From assembly GCA_958442925.1 (NCBI GenBank), contig CAUCIO010000149.1, positions 1 to 5,647 on the forward strand: a DNA stretch of 5,647 nucleotides, in the 5' to 3' direction. Shown piece by piece: positions 1 to 5,647 of this stretch; position 1 is the first letter of the stretch; each line of letters begins with the position of its first letter. Under the pieces are notes generated by a model. The model saw nothing but the letters and a program-made list of their open reading frames with translations, ran no database searches and was not told the DNA's origin. The translations under genes were made by a program, and so were the position numbers. Source of the stretch: an uncultured Clostridium sp. GTDB lineage: Bacteria > Bacillota > Clostridia > Lachnospirales > Lachnospiraceae.

Positions 1-1014
1 AATACGACTCCTGAATCCTATATACTGCAGGAATATTTCGCAAAGATGGTGGAACAGGGCTGCCGGTACATGGTAATGGAGGTGTCCTCCCAGAGCTATC
101 TGATGCACCGGGTGGATGGCCTGACATTTGATTACGGTCTGTTTTTGAATATTTCAAACGACCACATCGGTCCGGGAGAGCATGAGAGCTTTGAAGAATA
201 CCTGCATTACAAAAAGCAGCTTTTAAAGCACTGCAAAACAGCTATTGTCAATGAGGACGACGATCATTTTGATGAAATTGTCAAAGGGGCTTCATCGAAG
301 CTTTATACGTTTTCTTTGGAGCGTCCGGCAGATTTTGAGGCCTCTGGAATTCGATATGTGACAGCCAGCGATTTTGTGGGACTGGTATTCCAGATGATGG
401 GAAATTACGAGCTGGAGGTGAAAGTCAGCGTACCGGGCCGTTTTAACGCTGCCAATGCTCTGGCTGCTGTGGCAGTGTGCAGCTTTTTTGATCTTCCAAA
501 GCCCAAGGTATCTCATGGCTTAGAACATTTAAAGATCGATGGCAGGATGGAGATAGCTTATAAATCTTCCAAGATGACAGTAATCGTTGATTATGCCCAC
601 AATGCAGTGAGTATGGAAAGTTTGCTGAGAACGCTGAGAGATTACAAGCCCAAACGCCTGGTGTGTGTGTTCGGATGCGGAGGAAACAGGGCCAAGGAGA
701 GACGCTACTCTATGGGAGAGATCGGCGGTAAGCTGGCAGATTTCTGCATTATTACAGAAGACAATTCCCGCTATGAGGACGTACAGGATATTCTCACCGA
801 TATTAAGGTAGGCCTGTCTATGACAAGCGGAACCTATATTGAGATTCCGGATCGGAGAAGGGCCATTGAATTTGCTGTTTCCCACGCCAGAGAGGGAGAT
901 ATGATTGCTATTATAGGCAAGGGACATGAGGATTATCAGGAAATTCGCGGTGTACGTTATCCTTTCCTGGATCGCCAGGTAGTGCAGGAGACAGTGGAAA
1001 AGCTGGGGCTGTAA
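1..1014 (+). CDS. murE: MurE-family UDP-N-acetylmuramoyl-dipeptide:amino acid ligase, 5'-truncated by the window
   Basis: This cytoplasmic Mur ligase adds the third stem-peptide residue (meso-diaminopimelate or lysine) to UDP-MurNAc-L-Ala-D-Glu, using ATP. The reading frame is open from base 1, and its first codons read NTTPES, a conserved MurE motif, so the true start and the P-loop lie upstream; about 150 residues are missing compared with the usual 480-500. Visible signatures, numbered from the first codon, are MEVSS (26-30), NDH (53-55), a Lys at 71 aligning with the carbamylated lysine of the family, GRFNAANALAA (146-156), VDYAH (196-200), GCGGNR (225-230), DNSRYED (254-260) and GKGHEDYQ (306-313). 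The last belongs to the C-terminal domain that binds the incoming amino acid. Several of these differ from the standard forms (DHLDYHG, VDYAHTPD, GGDRD, DNPR), so this is a divergent MurE clade. The family is sure; the amino acid added is not. The ATG at 46 is internal, not a start. The gene lies 54 bp upstream of murF, which performs the next step. Confidence 0.88.
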   Translation, partial: NTTPESYILQEYFAKMVEQGCRYMVMEVSSQSYLMHRVDGLTFDYGLFLNISNDHIGPGEHESFEEYLHYKKQLLKHCKTAIVNEDDDHFDEIVKGASSKLYTFSLERPADFEASGIRYVTASDFVGLVFQMMGNYELEVKVSVPGRFNAANALAAVAVCSFFDLPKPKVSHGLEHLKIDGRMEIAYKSSKMTVIVDYAHNAVSMESLLRTLRDYKPKRLVCVFGCGGNRAKERRYSMGEIGGKLADFCIITEDNSRYEDVQDILTDIKVGLSMTSGTYIEIPDRRRAIEFAVSHAREGDMIAIIGKGHEDYQEIRGVRYPFLDRQVVQETVEKLGL

Positions 1015-1050
1015 CAGGAAAGATTCAGGCAGCAGACAGAACGCATTGGA

Positions 1051-1060
1051 AGGCAGAGGA
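1051..1060 (+). promoter_or_regulatory. Ribosome binding site of murF
   Basis: The purine-rich AGGCAGAGGA ends 8 bases before the ATG at 1069, a normal Shine-Dalgarno spacing. It lies in the 54-bp gap after murE. No promoter or terminator hairpin is visible in that gap, so murF is probably read through from murE. Confidence 0.7.
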
Positions 1061-1068
1061 CGAAAAAG

Positions 1069-2505
1069 ATGGAACATATAAGTGTAAAAGAGATAGCAGA
1101 GGCTGTGGGAGGCCGCCTGCTGGCAGGTGATCCTTCTTCTCTGGTGACGGGAATCAGCATTGATTCCAGAGAAGCGGGAGAGGGATGTCTGTTCGTGCCG
1201 CTGATCGGCGAAAAAAACGATGCCCATCGTTTTATCACGACAGCTTTATCTCAGGGTGCTGCGGCAGTGTTTACCTCTGAGCACGAAGAGACTTCAGAGG
1301 AAGTGGCAGCATCCAGACAACAGCAGCCGGAGGCAGCCTGGATTCGTGTGGAGGATACGAGGAGAGCCCTCCAGTCTCTGGGAGCTTTTATCAGGAGGAG
1401 GCTGACGCTTCCTCTGGTGGGAATTACAGGAAGCGTGGGAAAGACGACTACCAGGGAGATGGTGGCTGTAGCTCTTTCTGCCGGGTATAGGGTTTTTAAG
1501 ACACCGGCCAACCATAACAGCCAGATTGGCGTACCTCTGACGCTGTCCAAAATTTCAAAAGAGGATCAGATTGGTGTGCTGGAACTTGGTATGAGCGAGC
1601 CCGGAGAGATGGAGGTGATCGCAGAGATTGCTGCTGTAGATATGGCGGTCATCACCAATGTAGGAGTCACTCACATCGAAAATCTGGGTTCCAGGGAAAA
1701 CATTCTCAAAGAAAAGCTGAACATCCAAAGGGGAATGAATCCTTCTGGCCCCCTGTTTTTAAACAGTGATAACAATCTGCTCTGCCAGGTGTCAGGCCGG
1801 GATGGCCGGGAGACGATTTATTTCGGAACAGGGGAGCAGGCTGATTACAGGGCAGTGGATATTTCCATAGAAAACGGATGCCCTTCTTTTACCATGGTTC
1901 ATGGAGACGTGCGGATTCCTGTCACTCTATCCGTTATGGGAGAACACAATATTTTAAACGCCCTGGCAGCTCTGGCAGTGGCGGATCGAAACGGTGTTGA
2001 ACTGAATGCGGCGGCAGAAAAGCTCGGAGAATTCGGAGGTTTTAAAAACCGGCAGCAGATTTATGAAGCGGCAGGTATTACTCTGATTGATGATACATAC
2101 AATGCCAGCCCTGATTCCATGAAGGCAGGTATTAAGGTACTCTCTTCTTTTGCCCAGTGCCAGAGGAGAATTGCAGTTCTGGCTGATATGAAGGAGCTTG
2201 GACATGATGCAGCGCTGTTTCACTGGCAGGTGGGAGAGTTTCTGGCAGAGGAGCAGGTGGACGCCCTGATCACTTTGGGAGAGCTGGCAAAGCAGATCGG
2301 GGAGGGTGCTCTTTCCAGGCGGCCGTCTCTTCCAGTGAGTTCCTTTGAGGATAAAGAGAAGATGACCCGATTCCTGGAGGATTTTCTGAAACCGGGAGAC
2401 TGTGTCCTGTTTAAGGGTTCAAACAGTATGAAGCTGGGGGAAACAGCGCTCTATTTCAGAAGCAGGGGGAAGGAACCGGAAGAGTCCGACCAGGCGAGAG
2501 GCTGA
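1069..2505 (+). CDS. murF: UDP-N-acetylmuramoyl-tripeptide--D-alanyl-D-alanine ligase (MurF)
   Basis: MurF joins the dipeptide D-Ala-D-Ala to UDP-MurNAc-tripeptide with ATP, the last cytoplasmic step in building the stem pentapeptide. The 478-residue protein is complete and slightly longer than the usual 450-460. The N-terminal UDP-binding domain shows DSREAGEGCLFVPL (32-45). The ATPase domain has the P-loop GITGSVGKTTT (118-128), TPANHNSQIGVPLT (145-158), ELGMSEPGEM (172-181) and THIENLGSRENILKEK (201-216). The C-terminal domain has DDTYNASPDSMKAG (341-354), LADMKELG (371-378) and LFKGSNSMKLG (447-457). The family's essential P-loop lysine and conserved acidic residues are in place, so the enzyme should be active. 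A glutamine-containing stretch at about 75-90 and a charged tail after residue 465 probably account for the extra length. The start is the only ATG with a well-placed ribosome binding site. It follows murE and precedes priA by 8 bp. Confidence 0.97.
   Translation: MEHISVKEIAEAVGGRLLAGDPSSLVTGISIDSREAGEGCLFVPLIGEKNDAHRFITTALSQGAAAVFTSEHEETSEEVAASRQQQPEAAWIRVEDTRRALQSLGAFIRRRLTLPLVGITGSVGKTTTREMVAVALSAGYRVFKTPANHNSQIGVPLTLSKISKEDQIGVLELGMSEPGEMEVIAEIAAVDMAVITNVGVTHIENLGSRENILKEKLNIQRGMNPSGPLFLNSDNNLLCQVSGRDGRETIYFGTGEQADYRAVDISIENGCPSFTMVHGDVRIPVTLSVMGEHNILNALAALAVADRNGVELNAAAEKLGEFGGFKNRQQIYEAAGITLIDDTYNASPDSMKAGIKVLSSFAQCQRRIAVLADMKELGHDAALFHWQVGEFLAEEQVDALITLGELAKQIGEGALSRRPSLPVSSFEDKEKMTRFLEDFLKPGDCVLFKGSNSMKLGETALYFRSRGKEPEESDQARG
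2492..2502 (+). promoter_or_regulatory. Weak ribosome binding site of priA, overlapping the end of murF
   Basis: The best purine run before the priA ATG (2514) is AGGCGAGAGGC, inside the last codons of murF and ending 11 bases before the start. It lacks a clean AGGAGG core. The murF stop codon at 2503-2505 falls between this site and the start, so ribosomes finishing murF probably help to initiate priA. The coupling is inference from spacing. Confidence 0.45.
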
Positions 2506-2513
2506 CAGAACGT

Positions 2514-4775
2514 ATGAAGCAGACTTTTGCAAATGTAATTATTGATATTTCCCATGAAAAGGTGGATCGCACCTTTCAGTATATAGTGCCTGAGAGGTTA
2601 AAGGACAGGATCAGGGCAGGCGTCCAAGTGGAGATCCCCTTTGGAAAGGGGAATTCCCTCCGCCGCGGTTTCGTGGTGGAGGTGACTGAAAAACCAGAAT
2701 TTGATATTGAAAGAATGAAGGAGATAGCTGGGATTTCACCTGACAGTGTGTCGGTGCAGTCCCAGCTTATTGAGCTTGCCTGGGAGATAAAGAGACTTTA
2801 TGGTTCCACCATGAATCAGGCTCTCAAAACGGTGCTGCCTGTAAAGCAGAAGATGAAGCGCAGAGAGAAGAAAACGGTTTTCTGCCGTCTGAGCAGAAAG
2901 GAGCTTGCAGAGGCGATTCAGGAGGCCAGACGGAAGAACTATCGGGCCAGAACCAGACTCTTCGAAGCTTTCCTTGACACAGAACAGATTCCGGGCGAGG
3001 TGGTGGAGCATCAGCTGAATATTACATCCGCTTCCCTGAAGCCTTTGATTGACAATGGATCTGTGGAAGTTGTAAGAAAAGAGCTCTACCGTGATCCCCT
3101 GAAAGGTCTTCAGAAAGAGGCGTCAGATATCAGCTTAAATGCCGGGCAGCAGGCGGCGGCAGATACCTTCTGGAGTTCCTACCAAGGCCGCCTGACTGAA
3201 GGGCCGGAGGGGAAAAAGAGACTGTCCGAAGACAAGACGTGGCTTCTCTATGGCATTACAGGAAGCGGAAAGACGGAAGTCTATATGGAAATGATGGACC
3301 GCGTTCTGAAAAAAGGACGCCAGGTCATTGTGCTGATTCCGGAGATTGCCCTGACTTACCAGACGGTAATGCGGTTTTATAAGCGGTTTGGAGGCAGGAT
3401 TGCCATTCTCAATTCCAGACTTTCAGCAGGTGAAAGGTATGATCAGTGGGAGCTGGCCATGAAAGGCCAGGTGGACATTATGATTGGGCCGAGATCGGCT
3501 CTTTTTGCGCCTTTTTCCAACCTGGGACTGATTGTGATTGACGAGGAACACGAGGGGGCTTATAAGAGTGAGACTATGCCCCGGTATCATGCCAGGGAGG
3601 TTGCCGAGATCAGAGCCAGGCTGGCAGGAGCAGATGTGATTTTGGGCTCTGCCACCCCTTCCATGGAATCCTATAGCAGAGCCCTGTCTGGGGAATACGG
3701 GCTTCTGCGCCTTGAAAAAAGAGCTTCATCAGACAGCCGACTGGCCCAGACAGAGGTGGTGGATCTGCGGGAGGAGCTTAAAACAGGAAATAAAACCATG
3801 TTCAGCCGTACTCTGTCAGAGCATATTCAGGACAGGCTGAACCGGGGGCAGCAGATTATGCTGTTTATGAACAGGAGAGGGTATTCGAGCTTTGTTTCCT
3901 GCCGTTCCTGCGGGGAGGCGATCCAGTGTCCTCACTGCGATGTGTCTATGACGCTTCACAAAAATGGACGTCTGTACTGCCATTACTGCGGTTATTCCCT
4001 GCCTATGCCGAAGCTGTGTCCTTCTTGTGGATCCCCTTATATTGCAGGGTTTGGAACCGGCACGCAGAAGCTGGAGGAAATGACAAAAAGGCTGTTTCCT
4101 CAGGCCAGAGTGCTCAGAATGGATGCAGATACCACCTCCAAAAAGGGAGGGCATGAGGAAATTCTTTCAGCTTTTGAGGCAGGAGAGGCGGATATTCTCA
4201 TCGGGACACAGATGATTGTCAAAGGACATGATTTTAAACATGTGACGCTGGTGGGAATTATGGCGGCGGATCTCTCCCTGAATACACCGGATTACCGGTG
4301 TGCGGAGAGAACTTTTCAGCTTTTGACACAGGCAGCAGGGAGGGCTGGAAGAGGCAGCCAGCCGGGAAATGTGGTGATTCAGACGTACAGGCCGGATCAC
4401 TACAGCATTGAGACGGCGGCCAGACAGGACTACGAGGCCTTCTACAGCCAGGAAATCGCCTACAGGAAAATGATGAATTATCCGCCGGTCTGCCGAATGT
4501 CTGCCGTGCTGTTTGCAGCCAAGAACGAGTCTTTGCTGGATCATTTCTGCCAGAAGGCTTTGAAGCAGATTTCCGGCATTCTGGAAGGGCTTTCTGAGTC
4601 CTTCCAGTCCATCGGGCCGGTTAATGCCCCGGTCTACAAAGTTAATGATATGTATAGAAAAATTTTATATATTAAGTGTGAAAATTGTGATATACTAGAT
4701 AAAATCAGGGATAGTATGGACTTTCTGATGGAAAACGGCGCGGGAAGCGTTCAGGTGCAGTATGACGTGTCGTAA
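2514..4775 (+). CDS. priA: Primosomal protein N' (PriA), replication restart DNA helicase
   Basis: PriA recognises abandoned replication forks, unwinds the lagging arm 3' to 5' and recruits the primosome to reload the replicative helicase. The 753-residue protein is complete and within the family range (E. coli about 730, B. subtilis about 800). An N-terminal 3'-DNA-end binding domain (about 1-110, with VEIPFGKG at 39-46) is followed by a winged-helix region (about 140-195). Helicase motifs are GITGSGKTE (247-255), the DEEH box (343-346), GSATPS (378-383), GTQMIVKGHDF (564-574) and QAAGRAGRG (606-614). Eight cysteines in four CxxC pairs (463/466, 472/475, 489/492, 502/505) form the usual two-zinc site inserted in the second helicase lobe. 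Small oddities are a charged insert at about 224-241 just before the P-loop, Asn300 in LNSRLS where most PriA proteins have His, and a C-terminus ending at YDVS, a few residues short of the usual end. All catalytic motifs are intact. It starts 8 bp after murF. Confidence 0.97.
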   Translation: MKQTFANVIIDISHEKVDRTFQYIVPERLKDRIRAGVQVEIPFGKGNSLRRGFVVEVTEKPEFDIERMKEIAGISPDSVSVQSQLIELAWEIKRLYGSTMNQALKTVLPVKQKMKRREKKTVFCRLSRKELAEAIQEARRKNYRARTRLFEAFLDTEQIPGEVVEHQLNITSASLKPLIDNGSVEVVRKELYRDPLKGLQKEASDISLNAGQQAAADTFWSSYQGRLTEGPEGKKRLSEDKTWLLYGITGSGKTEVYMEMMDRVLKKGRQVIVLIPEIALTYQTVMRFYKRFGGRIAILNSRLSAGERYDQWELAMKGQVDIMIGPRSALFAPFSNLGLIVIDEEHEGAYKSETMPRYHAREVAEIRARLAGADVILGSATPSMESYSRALSGEYGLLRLEKRASSDSRLAQTEVVDLREELKTGNKTMFSRTLSEHIQDRLNRGQQIMLFMNRRGYSSFVSCRSCGEAIQCPHCDVSMTLHKNGRLYCHYCGYSLPMPKLCPSCGSPYIAGFGTGTQKLEEMTKRLFPQARVLRMDADTTSKKGGHEEILSAFEAGEADILIGTQMIVKGHDFKHVTLVGIMAADLSLNTPDYRCAERTFQLLTQAAGRAGRGSQPGNVVIQTYRPDHYSIETAARQDYEAFYSQEIAYRKMMNYPPVCRMSAVLFAAKNESLLDHFCQKALKQISGILEGLSESFQSIGPVNAPVYKVNDMYRKILYIKCENCDILDKIRDSMDFLMENGAGSVQVQYDVS
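2635..2658 (+). repeat. Two overlapping inverted repeats in the early priA coding sequence
   Basis: TCCCCTTT and AAAGGGGA form 8-bp arms separated by GG (2635-2652). The right arm overlaps a perfect 10-bp palindrome, GGGAATTCCC (2649-2658). A transcript could fold either hairpin but not both, because they share the GGGA segment. The stretch encodes the conserved IPFGKGNS segment of the N-terminal domain, about 40 codons into priA. The symmetry is certain; any regulatory role is speculation, and coding constraint may explain it. Confidence 0.3.
4645..4696 (+). promoter_or_regulatory. Candidate internal promoter(s) for def-fmt inside the 3' end of priA
   Basis: Two sigma-A-like arrangements lie in an AT-rich island. 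One is ATGATA (4645-4650), then 17 bases, then TATATT (4668-4673), matching consensus at 4 of 6 and 5 of 6 positions. The other is an extended -10, TGATATACT (4688-4696), with no good -35. Either would start transcription roughly 120-150 bases upstream of the def ATG. Codon choice here (ATA, TTA, CTA) differs from the rest of priA, as expected if the DNA serves a second purpose. No transcription data support it, and AT-rich DNA often mimics promoters. Confidence 0.35.
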
Positions 4776-4811
4776 GCTTATCAAAAAGGTAACAGAAATA
4801 ACAGAGCATAG

Positions 4812-4820
4812 AAGGAGAGG
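4812..4820 (+). promoter_or_regulatory. Ribosome binding site that fixes the start of def
   Basis: AAGGAGAGG ends 7 bases before the ATG at 4828. It is the strongest Shine-Dalgarno match in the window. It decides between this start and the in-frame ATG at 4762, which overlaps the end of priA and would add 22 residues not found in peptide deformylases. Confidence 0.85.
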
Positions 4821-4827
4821 ACTTAAT

Positions 4828-5307
4828 ATGGCAATCAGAGAAATCAGAACAATCGGAGACGAGGTTCTCAGAAAAGAGTGCAAGCCGGTGAAGGAGATGA
4901 CTCCCCATACGGCAGAACTGATAGAGGATATGTTTGACACCATGTATCAGGCGAATGGAGTAGGACTGGCAGCGCCCCAGGTAGGAGTGCGCAAGCAGAT
5001 TGTAGTCATTGATGTGGAGGACGGAAACCAGTATGTGCTGATTAACCCGGAGATCCTGGAAACCAGCGGAAGCCAGACAGGTCCGGAGGGATGTTTAAGC
5101 GTGCCTGGAAAATCCGGAACCGTAACCCGTCCTGATTACGTCAAGGTAAAAGCCTTTAACGAAGATATGGAGGAGTATATTCTGGAGGGGGAGGATCTGT
5201 TAGCCAGAGCAATCTGTCATGAGTGCGATCACCTGAGCGGAATCTTATATGTGGATAAGGTTGAAGGTGAGCTGGAGGATGTCAGCGGAGAACTCGAGGA
5301 AGAGTAG
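4828..5307 (+). CDS. def: Peptide deformylase
   Basis: This metalloenzyme removes the N-formyl group from the first methionine of new proteins as they leave the ribosome. From the chosen start the protein is 159 residues (MAIREIRTIG...), the standard length. All three family motifs are present: GVGLAAPQ (44-51), EGCLS (87-91) and HECDH (131-135). Cys89, His131 and His135 should bind the catalytic metal (usually Fe2+), and Glu132 is the general acid/base. The residue before the HExDH motif is Cys130, where many deformylases have Gln, and Cys133 fills the variable position, so two extra thiols sit beside the metal site. The C-terminus is a short acidic tail (EGELEDVSGELEEE). It lies 52 bp after priA and 36 bp before fmt, whose product adds the formyl group that Def removes. 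It may be expressed both by read-through from murE-murF-priA and from the candidate promoter in priA. Confidence 0.97.
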   Translation: MAIREIRTIGDEVLRKECKPVKEMTPHTAELIEDMFDTMYQANGVGLAAPQVGVRKQIVVIDVEDGNQYVLINPEILETSGSQTGPEGCLSVPGKSGTVTRPDYVKVKAFNEDMEEYILEGEDLLARAICHECDHLSGILYVDKVEGELEDVSGELEEE

Positions 5308-5328
5308 CACTTGGCAGTCCACAAGCAG

Positions 5329-5335
5329 AAAGGGG
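5329..5335 (+). promoter_or_regulatory. Ribosome binding site of fmt
   Basis: AAAGGGG ends 8 bases before the ATG at 5344, in the 36-bp gap after def. The gap has no hairpin or T-run, so def and fmt are almost certainly co-transcribed. Confidence 0.7.
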
Positions 5336-5343
5336 ATGCACAC

Positions 5344-5647
5344 ATGAAATTAGTATATATGGGAACGCCTGATTTTGCAGTTCCGGCTCTCGTTTCTTTA
5401 GTAGAGGCGGGGCATGAGGTGGCGGCAGTGGTAACCCAGCCAGATAAGCCTAAGGGCCGGGGAAAAGCCGTTCAGATGACTCCTGTGAAAGAAAAGGCTC
5501 TGTCCTACGGGATTCCTGTTTATCAGCCGATCCGCGTAAAGAAAGATGAAGAATTTTTTAATATTTTAAAGGAGATTCAGCCGGACGCTATTGTGGTAGC
5601 TGCCTTTGGACAGATTCTCCCGAAAGAGATTTTAGATCTTCCCAGGT
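5344..5647 (+). CDS. fmt: Methionyl-tRNA formyltransferase, 3'-truncated by the window
   Basis: Fmt transfers a formyl group from 10-formyltetrahydrofolate to Met-tRNA(fMet), producing the initiator tRNA used in bacterial translation. Only the first 101 codons are in the window, of about 310 expected; the frame is open to the last base. The visible part is the start of the Rossmann-like formyltransferase domain: MKLVYMGTPDFAVPAL (1-16) at the N-terminus, TQPDKPKGRGK (31-41), TPVK (46-49), and AFGQILP (87-93) within the motif that precedes the catalytic loop. The catalytic Asn-His-Asp residues and the SLLP..RG segment lie beyond the window, as does the C-terminal tRNA-binding domain. Motif spacing is normal and no frameshift is seen. 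The start has a clear ribosome binding site, and the protein begins exactly where family members do. Its place directly after def is the classical arrangement. Confidence 0.96.
   Translation, partial: MKLVYMGTPDFAVPALVSLVEAGHEVAAVVTQPDKPKGRGKAVQMTPVKEKALSYGIPVYQPIRVKKDEEFFNILKEIQPDAIVVAAFGQILPKEILDLPR

Noticed and set aside
46..48. ATG at 46 as the start of the first gene
   Set aside because: The frame is open upstream to base 1 and encodes the conserved NTTPES motif, so the gene is cut by the window rather than starting here.
529..1227. A 232-codon open frame on the minus strand across the murE-murF junction
   Set aside because: It is antisense to two well-supported genes, has no recognisable family, and its composition (many His, Ser, Cys and Leu) is typical of a reverse-strand shadow.
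1795..1809. Repeated GGCCGG in murF
   Set aside because: A 6-base direct repeat in coding sequence for ordinary residues; no sign of mobility or regulation.
3816..4154. A 112-codon minus-strand open frame opposite the priA zinc-binding region
   Set aside because: Fully antisense to the eight-cysteine region, with no recognisable motif.
4167..4544. A 125-codon minus-strand open frame opposite the priA helicase motifs
   Set aside because: It lies entirely within conserved priA sequence and shows no domain; a shadow of the coding frame.
4790..4805. Tandem TAACAGA copies (7 bases, two copies, 2 bases apart) in the priA-def gap
   Set aside because: Too short and only two copies; expected by chance in an A-rich leader.
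4762..4827. An upstream in-frame ATG that would lengthen def by 22 residues
   Set aside because: It overlaps the priA stop, and the added basic residues are foreign to deformylases. The ATG at 4828 has a near-ideal ribosome binding site and gives the family-standard N-terminus.
5308..5343. Possible terminator between def and fmt
   Set aside because: No stable hairpin followed by a T-run is present, and a clear ribosome binding site occupies the gap.

Overview
The window is an ordinary chromosomal housekeeping segment. It carries five genes packed head to tail on the + strand: the 3' part of a murE-type ligase gene, then murF, priA, def, and the 5' part of fmt. Base composition is roughly balanced, Shine-Dalgarno sites are strong and purine-rich, and the protein sequences look clostridial. 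Together these suggest an anaerobic Firmicute of class Clostridia, most likely Lachnospiraceae. That placement is an inference from protein style and gene order; no 16S or other taxonomic marker is present.

Layout: positions 1-1014 hold the last 337 codons of a MurE-family ligase, entering at the NTTPE motif, so its ATP-binding P-loop lies upstream of the window. A 54-bp gap with a good ribosome binding site leads to a complete murF. Only 8 bp separate murF from priA, which suggests translational coupling. After priA come a 52-bp gap and def, then a 36-bp gap and fmt, which is cut by the window end after 101 codons. No gap exceeds 54 bp, and I see no terminator, tRNA, rRNA, CRISPR array, insertion sequence or phage gene.

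How the genes fit together: MurE and MurF catalyse consecutive cytoplasmic steps of peptidoglycan precursor synthesis (the third residue, then D-Ala-D-Ala, added to UDP-MurNAc-peptide). PriA restarts stalled replication forks. Fmt formylates initiator Met-tRNA and Def later removes the formyl group from new proteins. The priA-def-fmt order is a widespread bacterial arrangement; here it sits directly behind a murE-murF pair, so the whole set is probably transcribed together. A 70-bp AT-rich island inside the 3' end of priA carries promoter-like hexamers and may give def-fmt an additional start.

I found no convincing new biological system. The two points most worth a second look are the murE-type gene, which departs from textbook MurE at several signature positions at once (including DNSR instead of DNPR), and the AT-rich island in priA.
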